Position numbers and translations under genes: made by a program
NCBI RefSeq assembly: GCF_000725285.1
Contig: NZ_CP007161.1
Coordinates: 791,911-855,910, forward strand
DNA from: Virgibacillus sp. SK37
GTDB taxonomy: Bacteria > Bacillota > Bacilli > Bacillales > Amphibacillaceae
Direction: 5' to 3'
DNA: 64,000 nucleotides
Shown: positions 17,176 through 26,500 of the stretch, piece after piece
How positions within the stretch are numbered: the stretch's first letter is position 1
Layout: every line of letters starts with the position of its first letter
The notes under the pieces: generated by a model
Told to the model about the DNA's origin: nothing
Seen by the model: the letters and a program-made list of their open reading frames with translations, nothing else
Databases searched by the model: none

Positions 17176-17988
17176 ATGATTTTGCAGGATAAAAAAGGGC
17201 TTTTATTATATCGTACCGACCGATTAGGTGAACGTGATTGGAGATATGATTCATGCTATAAGTTAATATTTACTCCTTATGGAAAAAGCCTCTATCAAAC
17301 GTCTCGTTCTGACATTCAAATAGAGGAAGACCAGTTTTTTATATTTAATCCGAAATTTGAGCACAAACAGATTCAGGTAACAAAAGAAAAATTTCTCGTT
17401 GAAATTGAACCGAATTTACTAAATGAAATAGCTGGGCAACTAGGTGTTCCAGGAACAGATATTGAATTTGCCTCTACTGCTTTTAAAAATCCCCTGCTAT
17501 TACAATGGGTATCTTTCACGAAAAACTTTCTTACCATGAATGAAAATATGACAACTGGAATGCAGAAATTATTTATTGAGTCAAGCCTTATTCAGTTGAC
17601 AACACTGATGCTTCAATACGCTCCAGGGTCCCAGCTTGAGGAATTGCCACATAGCTTATATTCGCCGAATATAAATAGAGTGCTTGATGCGTTAAAGCAA
17701 TCTTACCAGCAGGATTGGTCGTTGGATGATATGGCAACGATGGCTGGCATGAATAAATTTCCGTTCTCTCATGCATTTAAAAGGGAAACGGGATTATCTG
17801 CGTACTCTTGGTTGCAATTATTCCGTTTACTAAAAAGCCAGCATTTTTTAACTAAGACGAATAGAAGTATTTTATCAATTGCCCTGGATGTTGGTTTTAA
17901 AAACGTTTCATCCTATAACACGCTATTTATAAAAATCTATGGGAGAACTCCATCGGAATTTCGACTGCTTTACCGAAGAAATAGTTAA
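17176..17988 (+). CDS. AraC family transcriptional regulator
   Basis: The 270-residue protein has an N-terminal ligand or cupin-like part (about residues 1-160) and a C-terminal double helix-turn-helix domain with WSLDDMATMAGMNKFPFSHAFKRETG and LDVGFKNVSSYNTLFIKIYGRTPSEFR. It should bind DNA and respond to an unknown ligand. Its 3' end overlaps the convergent MFS gene by 66 bp, so the two may form a regulator/transporter unit or interfere by antisense transcription. Confidence 0.88.
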   Translation: MILQDKKGLLLYRTDRLGERDWRYDSCYKLIFTPYGKSLYQTSRSDIQIEEDQFFIFNPKFEHKQIQVTKEKFLVEIEPNLLNEIAGQLGVPGTDIEFASTAFKNPLLLQWVSFTKNFLTMNENMTTGMQKLFIESSLIQLTTLMLQYAPGSQLEELPHSLYSPNINRVLDALKQSYQQDWSLDDMATMAGMNKFPFSHAFKRETGLSAYSWLQLFRLLKSQHFLTKTNRSILSIALDVGFKNVSSYNTLFIKIYGRTPSEFRLLYRRNS

Positions 17989-19158
17989 CGCGGCTAAACT
18001 TATTATGATGATCATTAGGCCACTACCAAGCATTAACCATTGAATAGGAGTAACTATAACAAGCAGTCCAAAAAGCAAAAGAGAAACAGTATTTGCCGTA
18101 TAAAGAAGAAATGCATTGGAACTAAAGGCACGACCATGCATGTTCTCAGGCACAAGAGTTTGGAGCATATAAACTCTCGCTAAGCTGGACAATGGCAGGC
18201 CAATTCCTACTAAGGCTACACCAATAAAAAAGTGTGTCAGACTATACATGAATCCGTAATAGGTTATCCCCAAACCCCATAAAAATGCTCCTATAAGATA
18301 TGTTTTTAGGGTCATCTCCCGAATGAAGTAAGGGATAATTAGATTAGTAATGACAACAATAGCTCCGAAAACCCCTTGAAGGATGCTATATAGTTCTTTA
18401 CTGTGTGAGGTTAGTTCAGTTAGAGCAAGCAACAACCCAACTTGCCATACCCAGGTGTTAAAAAACACAACTAGAAATGTTACAGTAAATAAATATTTTA
18501 CCTTTGAATGTTTTCTTACCCACGAAAAAAACTCAACGATAGAAAGAACTGCTGTTCGAACTGTCTTTGTAGCCAGGTTTTTTTCTTCCGTAAAATGGAT
18601 CTTTCTGAGACATATAATACTAATACCATAGGATAATGCATCAACGATAAAAAAATAAACCGTTCCATAAGTTAGAAGCCAAACAGATAAGACGGGACTT
18701 AAGATTGTGACGCCACGACTAACCGTATCATATAGACTGTTTGCAGAGGCGCGTTGCTCAGCTTGTGTAATCATTGGTAAAATGGCCCGGTGTGCAGGGT
18801 TGAAAAAACACCCTATTGTTTGAATGACAAAGCTTACAATAAGTAAATAGCTAAAGCTTAGTAAACCAGTCTGATGGAAAAGAAAGACCGATAAAATAAT
18901 AGGAATACGTAGACTATCTAATAAAATTAATAGTTTTTTGCGAGGAATCCAATCTGCAATAACACCACCAATCAATCCAAATAACAAGTATGGTATTGTT
19001 TCTGCAATTGCCATTATAGTTGTATATATAGTTGAATCAGTAAGATCATAAGCAAGAAAGAGAAAAGCCATGCCAGAAAGTACATCACCTAAACGAGAAA
19101 CACCACCTCCGAGCAGATAATTTCTAATATTTTTGTTAGTTAATGTAGATAGATACAT
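17923..19158 (-). CDS. MFS transporter (drug efflux type)
   Basis: The 411-residue protein has about twelve hydrophobic segments and the loop 2-3 motif GGVIADWIPRKKLLI typical of MFS antiporters. GGGAGGTG precedes the ATG at 19158. The overall character (MFS_3, MefA/MdtH-like) suggests efflux of a hydrophobic compound. Its stop lies 66 bp inside the end of the convergent AraC gene, with no room for a dedicated terminator. Confidence 0.85.
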   Translation of the reverse strand: MYLSTLTNKNIRNYLLGGGVSRLGDVLSGMAFLFLAYDLTDSTIYTTIMAIAETIPYLLFGLIGGVIADWIPRKKLLILLDSLRIPIILSVFLFHQTGLLSFSYLLIVSFVIQTIGCFFNPAHRAILPMITQAEQRASANSLYDTVSRGVTILSPVLSVWLLTYGTVYFFIVDALSYGISIICLRKIHFTEEKNLATKTVRTAVLSIVEFFSWVRKHSKVKYLFTVTFLVVFFNTWVWQVGLLLALTELTSHSKELYSILQGVFGAIVVITNLIIPYFIREMTLKTYLIGAFLWGLGITYYGFMYSLTHFFIGVALVGIGLPLSSLARVYMLQTLVPENMHGRAFSSNAFLLYTANTVSLLLFGLLVIVTPIQWLMLGSGLMIIIISLAALTISSVKQSKFRWSSPIDFYK

Positions 19159-19285
19159 TGTTTTTCACCTCCCATCTATTTTACGAAGGAGGGGCTACCT
19201 TTTCTTTCTGAATCTTGCACTGAACTCCAGCAATTTTTTGATAGAATTACTTCATTCGATCAATTATGAGAAGGGGGGACATTAT

Positions 19286-19762
19286 ATGAAGCTAAAAACA
19301 GTCCCTATGGATGTAGAGATTGCCATGTCCATACTAAACTGGAAATATGATAAACCATATGATTTTTATAATAATGAACTAACGGAAGAGGCTTTACATG
19401 AATTTATAAACGGGAATTATTTTACAATTGTAGATGAGAGGGAGAGACTGATCGGTTTTTACTGTACTGGAACTGCTGCACAAGTGCCAGCGGGGAATAG
19501 GGTAGAAGCTTACAAGGAAGAAAAACTCGATATTGGGTTCGGTATGAATCCAGTTTTAACTGGTCAAGGAAAAGGTTATTCATTTTGTGACTATATATTT
19601 AAAACAATTGGGCAGAATTCACCCGATCTGCCGCAACGTCTAACAGTCGCTACTTTCAATAAACGTGCCATCCATTTATATAAAAAGTTTGGATTTAAAC
19701 AAGAAAACGAATTTAATACAGAGCGGGCAACTTTTATTACGATGACAAGAAATAAAGGATAA
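19286..19762 (+). CDS. GNAT family N-acetyltransferase
   Basis: The 158-residue protein is divergent from the MFS gene. It has GFGMNPVLTGQGKGYSFCDYI as the acetyl-CoA loop and NKRAIHLYKKFGFKQ near the end. The ATG at 19286 follows AAGGGGGG; upstream in-frame codons back to 19133 lie in the MFS promoter region and are not expected to be translated. Ribosomal-protein or small-molecule acetylation is possible. Confidence 0.82.
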   Translation: MKLKTVPMDVEIAMSILNWKYDKPYDFYNNELTEEALHEFINGNYFTIVDERERLIGFYCTGTAAQVPAGNRVEAYKEEKLDIGFGMNPVLTGQGKGYSFCDYIFKTIGQNSPDLPQRLTVATFNKRAIHLYKKFGFKQENEFNTERATFITMTRNKG

Positions 19763-19779
19763 GCTTTCTCTTTTTAAAA

Positions 19780-19807
19780 AATGTAGCGGCACTCTAACCG
19801 CTACATT
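19780..19807. terminator. Bidirectional terminator between GNAT and dsdA
   Basis: A 10-bp perfect stem (AATGTAGCGG / CCGCTACATT) is flanked by five Ts on the minus-strand side, so it mainly serves dsdA. Confidence 0.85.
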
Positions 19808-19810
19808 CTT

Positions 19811-21163
19811 CTACATGAGATCTTTTCCCGTCTTATAAAATACTTCTCTATCTTTCTGAGGCACAAGGTCTCCTCCGGTTGCCCAGGCGATATGATTAAT
19901 ATTATCCGGATTTATTTCCAGTTGTTTAACATAGTCACTTTGTAAGACGGCTTGGGGACCAAGAAGCCCAGCTGTTGCTGATGGCTCAACTTGGATATTT
20001 TCTGTATCCTGAAGCATAGCAAGTAATCGATATAAATCATCATCCTCCATGGTATACATGCCGCTTACTAACTGATCGCTAATAGCAGTGGCAAACTGGG
20101 ATGGACGTCCTACAGCTAAGCCGTCCGCAGCCGTTTTGTTATCAAGGCCGAAATCCTGAACACTAACACGGTCCATCTCTCCAGTTAATAATCCAATTAA
20201 CACAGCCGGTGAATGTGTAGGCTCAACAAAGAAACAATGAACATGGTCTCCAAACAGTTGCTTAAGACCAAATGTAATACCACCCGGTGAGCCACCAACG
20301 CCACATGGTATATAGACAAATAAAGGATGCTCTTTATCCACCTTAATTCCTTGTTCCTCCAATTGGTGTTTTAGTCGAAATGCGGCAGTACTGTAACCAA
20401 GGAATAAATGCTTGGAGTCCTCATCATCAACAAAATAGCCATTTGGATCCTCTATTGTTGTTTTACGTCCTTCTTCAATCGCCTCACTAAAGTCGCCACT
20501 AAATTCAACTACCTTAGCTCCTTTTTCTCTCAATAAATCCTTTTTCCATTGTTTGGCATCTGCGGACATATAAACAGAAACCTGAAAGCCTAATGCTGCA
20601 CTCATAATACCAATACTTAATCCAAGATTCCCAGTAGACCCAACGCCAATGGAATAATCTTTGAAAAAATCCTTGAATTCGTTGGTGGCAAAAAGCTTGT
20701 AGTTATCTTCTTTTGAGATTAAGCCTGCATCAATAGCAAGTGCTTCTGCATGATGCAATACTTCGTAAATTCCCCCTCTTGCTTTTACGGAACCAGCTAT
20801 TGGTAATTCATTATCGCATTTTAAAAAGAGTTCTCCAGTTAAATTTCTATTATAGTAATTAACAAGCTGATCTCTCATGCCAGCAATGTTCCGTATAGGA
20901 GATTCAATAATTCCGTTACTCTTTTCGGTTTGCGGAAAAACTTCAGCCAAAAAAGGAGCAAATCTATGCCATCTTTCTTCGGCTTCTTTCATGTCCTGAA
21001 TCGTTAAAGGTAATGTATTAAAATTAGAAGCAGATGCCAGGTGAGAATTTTGCCAAAACACAGGCTCTAATTTTCTTAAATTTGTTATTAAAGGATACTT
21101 CGATTCCCACGCTTTTAATTCACTATCTGTAAAAATAAACAATCCCTCCTTAAAATAATTCAT
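19811..21163 (-). CDS. dsdA: D-serine dehydratase
   Basis: The 450-residue PLP enzyme converts D-serine to pyruvate and ammonia. The Schiff-base lysine is in AGSVKARGG (about residue 127), and the phosphate-binding loop GSTGNLGLSIG lies about 65 residues later. The length and the N-terminal FWQNSHL block match DsdA rather than the shorter threonine dehydratases. It stands alone on the minus strand, with a shared terminator at its 3' end, and its promoter region adjoins that of the type VII locus. It may protect the cell from D-serine. Confidence 0.93.
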   Translation of the reverse strand: MNYFKEGLFIFTDSELKAWESKYPLITNLRKLEPVFWQNSHLASASNFNTLPLTIQDMKEAEERWHRFAPFLAEVFPQTEKSNGIIESPIRNIAGMRDQLVNYYNRNLTGELFLKCDNELPIAGSVKARGGIYEVLHHAEALAIDAGLISKEDNYKLFATNEFKDFFKDYSIGVGSTGNLGLSIGIMSAALGFQVSVYMSADAKQWKKDLLREKGAKVVEFSGDFSEAIEEGRKTTIEDPNGYFVDDEDSKHLFLGYSTAAFRLKHQLEEQGIKVDKEHPLFVYIPCGVGGSPGGITFGLKQLFGDHVHCFFVEPTHSPAVLIGLLTGEMDRVSVQDFGLDNKTAADGLAVGRPSQFATAISDQLVSGMYTMEDDDLYRLLAMLQDTENIQVEPSATAGLLGPQAVLQSDYVKQLEINPDNINHIAWATGGDLVPQKDREVFYKTGKDLM

Positions 21164-21419
21164 TTATATTTTTCTATTTTCTCAGTATTTACTTAAGGAA
21201 ACAAATATTATAAGCTACTTGTTTAACTTTTATCCAATATGGGTAATAAGTGGTAATGATATTAATCAAACTTATTTCCTACATACGTTTTTTAAACGTC
21301 GAAATCATAGGGATAAGGACTTATTTTATAAAACATTCTGTATAAACTGTAGTTATTGCCAATATTTTCTTTTATAATGTCATGTAGGAAGAACAATAAA
21401 ATAAATGGAGGTTGTTTAA

Positions 21420-21713
21420 ATGTCTGGTATGATTCGTTTAAACCCTGAAGAATTAGAAGATTTTGCGAGAAGGTATGGTATTGAAAGTGGGAATGTAAAT
21501 GCCATTCTTAAAACATTGGATGATCTCATTGCCCAGTTAGGAGATGCGTGGGAGGGTGGAGCTTCACAAGCTTTCCAAGACCAATATGTAGAACTACGAC
21601 CTTCTTTTGTTAACATGGTTACTCTTTTAGAGGACATCCAACGTCAATTAGCTTCTAGTGCTGATACACTTAGACAGACAGACGCTAATATTGCAGGTCA
21701 AATTCGCGGATAA
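21420..21713 (+). CDS. esxA: WXG100 protein EsxA (YukE)
   Basis: The 97-residue protein has the SGMIRLNPEELEDFARRYGIES opening, a central WEG turn motif (DAWEGGASQAFQDQY) between two helices, and the TDANIAGQIRG end. It is a close relative of B. subtilis YukE. It is the small substrate and structural partner of the type VII secretion system and forms a helical-hairpin dimer. TGGAGG precedes the ATG. A terminator in the gap after it should raise esxA transcripts above those of the machinery genes. Confidence 0.97.
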   Translation: MSGMIRLNPEELEDFARRYGIESGNVNAILKTLDDLIAQLGDAWEGGASQAFQDQYVELRPSFVNMVTLLEDIQRQLASSADTLRQTDANIAGQIRG

Positions 21714-21735
21714 TACAGTAGAAATAGAAGAGGAG

Positions 21736-21772
21736 ATAGTGCCGCAGTTATAACGTGTCGGCACTATTTTTT
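21736..21772 (+). terminator. Partial terminator between esxA and esaB
   Basis: A 9-bp perfect stem (ATAGTGCCG / CGGCACTAT) is followed by a run of Ts. It lies inside the type VII operon, so it probably lets most transcripts stop after esxA while some read through. Confidence 0.8.
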
Positions 21773-21849
21773 GTATAAAATGTAAGTATTATCTACCAGG
21801 AGAATGGTAGCGGTTAGAGGATTAGTTACGAAAGAAGGAGTCTGGCGAC

Positions 21850-22089
21850 ATGTATATAAACGTGACAATTGATTTGAATCAATACAATCAACCTCCAGTT
21901 GAATTAAGACTATCTGATCAGCATCGGGTGAAGAACCTTGTTGATATAACTTGGCAGGCTGCTAAATTGCATACCATACCACGTGAGGGCTATTGGATTC
22001 GTGTAACCAATAAAAAAAGAGTTTTTGATGGTTCATTAACACTAAAAGACTGTGGAATTACAGCAGGTGACCGTATTGAAATTCTGTGA
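21850..22089 (+). CDS. esaB: EsaB/YukD ubiquitin-like T7SS protein
   Basis: The 79-residue protein has the beta-grasp pattern of YukD: an N-terminal strand INVTIDL, the VELRLSDQHRVKNLVDITWQ block, and a closing LKDCGITAGDRIEIL. It is a cytoplasmic accessory or regulator of type VII secretion in Firmicutes. AAGAAGGAG precedes the ATG. Confidence 0.93.
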   Translation: MYINVTIDLNQYNQPPVELRLSDQHRVKNLVDITWQAAKLHTIPREGYWIRVTNKKRVFDGSLTLKDCGITAGDRIEIL

Positions 22090-22172
22090 AACTATGAATA
22101 CATATTTAACGAATATATAACAGCGAAAGAGCTGTTAATACACAAAAGACTGCTGCAGAAGGTGGTATATAA

Positions 22173-23513
22173 ATGGAAAAGGAAAGTCCTACATACTTAG
22201 AAGAAAAAACAGAAGTAAATCTCTCTTATGAGGAAGAGAGAATAAAGCTTATTTTCCAGCGTGCAAAGCTAAAATTGAATGATGAGATGGAGATACATTT
22301 TTTGAAGGAAATAGAGCCAGAGTTCAATAAAACATTTACGCTTACAGAGGATCAACTGATTATTACACTAACTCCACCTGATACTTTCGCATCATTCCAA
22401 GCAATACATCAGCAAAATGTGCGGTCAAGATGGCAGTTTGCTTATAACATACTCCAAAAGATACAAAGTCATTCATTGGATAGATTAAAACTAATTATAA
22501 GTCCTGAGAACATCATGTATGATCGAGGTTTAACTCCCCATTTCCTTCATTATGGGGTAAAGGAAAGTCTTCCACCTTATGAGGAGGATACGGACAGGCT
22601 TTGGTTAGAAACGAAAGCAATAATAGCGGCAATTGCTGATGAAAAGTATGATTTTAAAACGTACTTATCGCATTATGAAACGAAAGACCTTTCCTCTGTT
22701 ACAAAACAAATTATGCATGCAGCTTCTTATGTAGAGCTATATGAAATTATTGAAGATAATTTGAAAAAAGATCAAGCATATGAAGAAACTGTTTTCCATG
22801 TTCCGAGGAAAAAGTGGAAGTTTCAGAGATATATTTCTCTAGCATTACTTATTTTTTTAGTTCCAGCCCTCATTTATACAGCTTATGCATTGTTCTTTAA
22901 AATTCCGGAAACAGAGGCATATGTCGCAAGTAATCGTTCCTTCTTACAAAACGAGTACAGTGCAGTGATCGACCAATTACAAAAATACGATCATGACGAT
23001 ATGCCGTACGTAGTTCAATATCAGTTAGCTTCTTCCTATATTGTAAGTGAATCATTAACAGAGGAACAAAGGGAGAATGTCCAAAATACGATCACACTCC
23101 AGTCTGACCGTAAGTACTTTCTTTATTGGATAGATATCGGTCGCGGGAATTATCAGGAAGCAGTAGACACCGCAAGACTATTGGAAGATAGAGAATTAAT
23201 TATTTATGGGTTGCTGAAGCAGCGAGAGGATATTAAAACAGATCAAAGTCTTACTGGATCTGAACGTGAAGACCAATTAGATGCGATTGAAAAAGAAATT
23301 GATGAATACCAAGAAGAAATGGAAAAAGAATTGGAGCAGCAAAAGGAAGAATCTGATTCTGAGCAAGGCAGCACCACTGTAGAAGAAGAGGCAGCTGGCG
23401 GTCAAGAAAATGGAAATTCGACAGATGAAAAGGCAAAAGAAAAAGAAGAGTCCAAAAAATCAGCTGAAACGATAAAGAAAGATACAAAAAAAGAAGAGGA
23501 TTCCAAAAAGTAA
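22173..23513 (+). CDS. essB: EssB/YukC T7SS membrane component
   Basis: The 446-residue bitopic protein has an N-terminal cytoplasmic pseudokinase-like domain (residues 1-210) and one membrane helix (about 221-245, SLALLIFLVPALIYTAYAL). An extracellular helical domain follows, and then a long charged tail of Glu, Lys and Gln. EssB is a core scaffold that contacts EssC and EsaA. It is longer than staphylococcal EssB only in the low-complexity tail. AAGGTGG precedes the ATG. Confidence 0.95.
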   Translation: MEKESPTYLEEKTEVNLSYEEERIKLIFQRAKLKLNDEMEIHFLKEIEPEFNKTFTLTEDQLIITLTPPDTFASFQAIHQQNVRSRWQFAYNILQKIQSHSLDRLKLIISPENIMYDRGLTPHFLHYGVKESLPPYEEDTDRLWLETKAIIAAIADEKYDFKTYLSHYETKDLSSVTKQIMHAASYVELYEIIEDNLKKDQAYEETVFHVPRKKWKFQRYISLALLIFLVPALIYTAYALFFKIPETEAYVASNRSFLQNEYSAVIDQLQKYDHDDMPYVVQYQLASSYIVSESLTEEQRENVQNTITLQSDRKYFLYWIDIGRGNYQEAVDTARLLEDRELIIYGLLKQREDIKTDQSLTGSEREDQLDAIEKEIDEYQEEMEKELEQQKEESDSEQGSTTVEEEAAGGQENGNSTDEKAKEKEESKKSAETIKKDTKKEEDSKK

Positions 23514-23534
23514 AATGGGTAAGGAGGTGTCAGA

Positions 23535-26500
23535 ATGAGGGAATTATGGGTCTTCTATAAAGACTACTATCAGCGTTTAGGAATAGATGATTTGAAAGAA
23601 ATTACCATTGGTAACCAATTACACCATACACTAACAATTAAAGCCGTGGAAATACCAACACCCTACAGATTAGAACTAAATGAGAATAGAAATGTTTTGT
23701 ACTTAGACCAAGAAGTAATTCATGATCTGAAGGAAGGAGTTCCGCTTCCTGTTTTTATTGATGGCCAAGAGGTTAAATTTCTTATTACTACATCCAACTA
23801 TGAAACAAAAATGTTCTATACGGGTAATCGAACTGAAATAAGCATTCCACATGCGGCTGACTTACCAGCTTTCCGTATGTTAAAGCAGAATAAACGATGG
23901 TATGTATTGCCTATAGATGAAGCTGTCTATATTAATGGGCAACAGATTAGGTCAAGAACAGTCCTGAATTGTGGAGATATTATTTACAGTGCCGGTAGTT
24001 TGGTGACATTAACAGATGATGACACGCTTGAGTTATCCACTCATGAGTATATTCAAATGGAATTGGAACAAATAGAACTACCTTCAAGTGTGTTAAAGCA
24101 AAAGTATCCAAAATACAGAAGAACCCCTCGGATGATTTATGAGCAACCAGAGGATAAGATTGATTTCTCTTTTCCTTCTGAAGAAAGTGAGGATAATCAG
24201 CGTGGACTTTGGTTAATTATTATGCCTCCATTGATGATGCTGATTGTTATGGGGGTAGTAGCTTTAGTACGTCCAAGAGGAATCTTTATACTTATTTCAG
24301 TAGCTATGTTTGGAACAACATTAGTAACATCTACAGTACAATATTTTAAGGAAAAAAAGAAGCAACGACATCGCAAGGAAAAGAGAAAGCGTCTGTATAC
24401 ACGTTACTTAGAAAACAAGCGGGAAGAGCTGCAGAATTTAGCAGATAAACAACGGGACGTGTTGTATTATCATTTTCCTTCCTTTGAAAGAATGAAATAT
24501 TTAACGAACGAGATAAGTAACCGTATTTGGGAACGCACACTTGTTAGTAATGACTTTTTACAATTTCGCGTAGGGCGTGCAAGTGTGCCGGCCAGTTTCA
24601 AAGTTTCTGCCCAACGAACGGATATGTCCAACCAGGAAATTGATGATCTTCTGGAGAAATCCCAAGAATTAGTATCGCATTATAAGACGATAAAAAATTC
24701 TCCGCTCGTTATTAATTTATCTGAAGGCTCTATGGGGATGATTGGAAAAGACTCTATCGTAAAAAAGGAAATACAACAAATTGTAGGACAGCTAAGCTTC
24801 TCACAAAGCTACCATGATGTTCGATTTGTTGCGATTTTTGATGAACAAGAATATGCCTCGTGGGAATGGATGAAATGGCTGCCACATTTTCAATTACCAC
24901 ATGCGTATGCAAAGGGGTTTATTTATAATGAACAAACGAGAGATCAGCTGCTTACTTCTATTTACGAGTTATTGAAAGAAAGGGATTTAGATGAAGAAAA
25001 GGACAAGAAAATTTTTAGTCCACATTTTGTCTTCTTAATTACGAATAGACAGCTGATCTCCGAGCACGTGATTTTAGAGTATTTAGAAGGAGAACATGCA
25101 GATATAGGAATTTCTACTATTTTTGCAGCTGACACGAAGGAGAGTCTCTCTGAAAATATTCACACACTTGTCCGTTATATCGATGAAACACAAGGTGATA
25201 TATTAATTCAACAACAAAAAGCAGTACATATTCCATTTTATCTCGATGAACATACGAAACAGGACAATGAAACATTTGCGAGGACGTTACGATCGTTGGA
25301 TCACCAATTAGGCATGAGTAACTCTATTCCGGATAAAGTAAGTTTCTTAGAATTATTTCATACAGAAGATGCTGCGGAGATCGGAATTCAGGAAAAATGG
25401 CTGGAAAATCAATCCTCTAAGTCGCTTGCTGTACCAGTAGGGCTTAAAGGAAAGGACGACTATGTATATTTAAACTTGCATGAAAAAGCACATGGTCCGC
25501 ACGGATTATTAGCAGGTACAACGGGCTCAGGGAAAAGTGAATTCTTGCAATCGTATATTCTGTCCCTTGCTGTTCATTACCATCCATATGAAGTTGCTTT
25601 TTTGCTTATCGACTATAAGGGTGGAGGAATGGCACAGCCTTTTAAATCCATGCCGCATTTATTGGGTACTATTACGAATATTGAAGGCAGCAAGAACTTT
25701 AGTAAACGTGCCCTTGCCTCAATTAAGAGTGAATTAAAACGAAGACAGCGATTATTCGATATGTATGAAGTAAATCACATTAATGATTACACGGATTTGT
25801 ATAAAGAAGGCGAAGCAGAGGAGCCATTACCACATTTATTCTTAATTTCCGACGAGTTTGCTGAATTAAAGAGCGAAGAACCGGAATTTATTCGAGAACT
25901 GGTCAGTGCTGCACGTATTGGTCGTAGTCTTGGTGTCCACCTGATATTGGCAACACAAAAGCCAGGCGGAATTATTGATGATCAAATATGGAGTAATGCT
26001 AGATTTAAAGTCGCATTAAAGGTACAGGATGAGAGTGATAGTAAAGAGATCCTTAAAAATGGAGATGCCGCAAAAATAACAGTTACCGGCCGAGGCTATT
26101 TGCAGGTTGGCAATAACGAAGTCTATGAATTATTCCAGTCAGCATGGAGCGGCGCGCCTTATACGAAAGAAGCCTTCGGTGCAGAAGATGAAATAGCTCT
26201 CGTTACTGATTTGGGACTAATCCCATTATCTGATGTAGCAACAGAAGAGAGTGGTAAAAAGGATAAACGTACCGAAATTGATGCAGTTGTTGAAGAAATA
26301 GCTGTGGTGCAGCAACGACTCAATATTAATAAGCTGCCAAGTCCTTGGTTGCCTCCATTGCCATCCAGAGCATTTGCACCTGAGCAGATAAGCAATGAAG
26401 TCAATCACTATGCAATTGCTATGGTGGATGAACCAGAGCAACAACGTCAAATACCATATACCTATAAGGCAATGGATGATGGGAATATTGGTGTTTTTGG

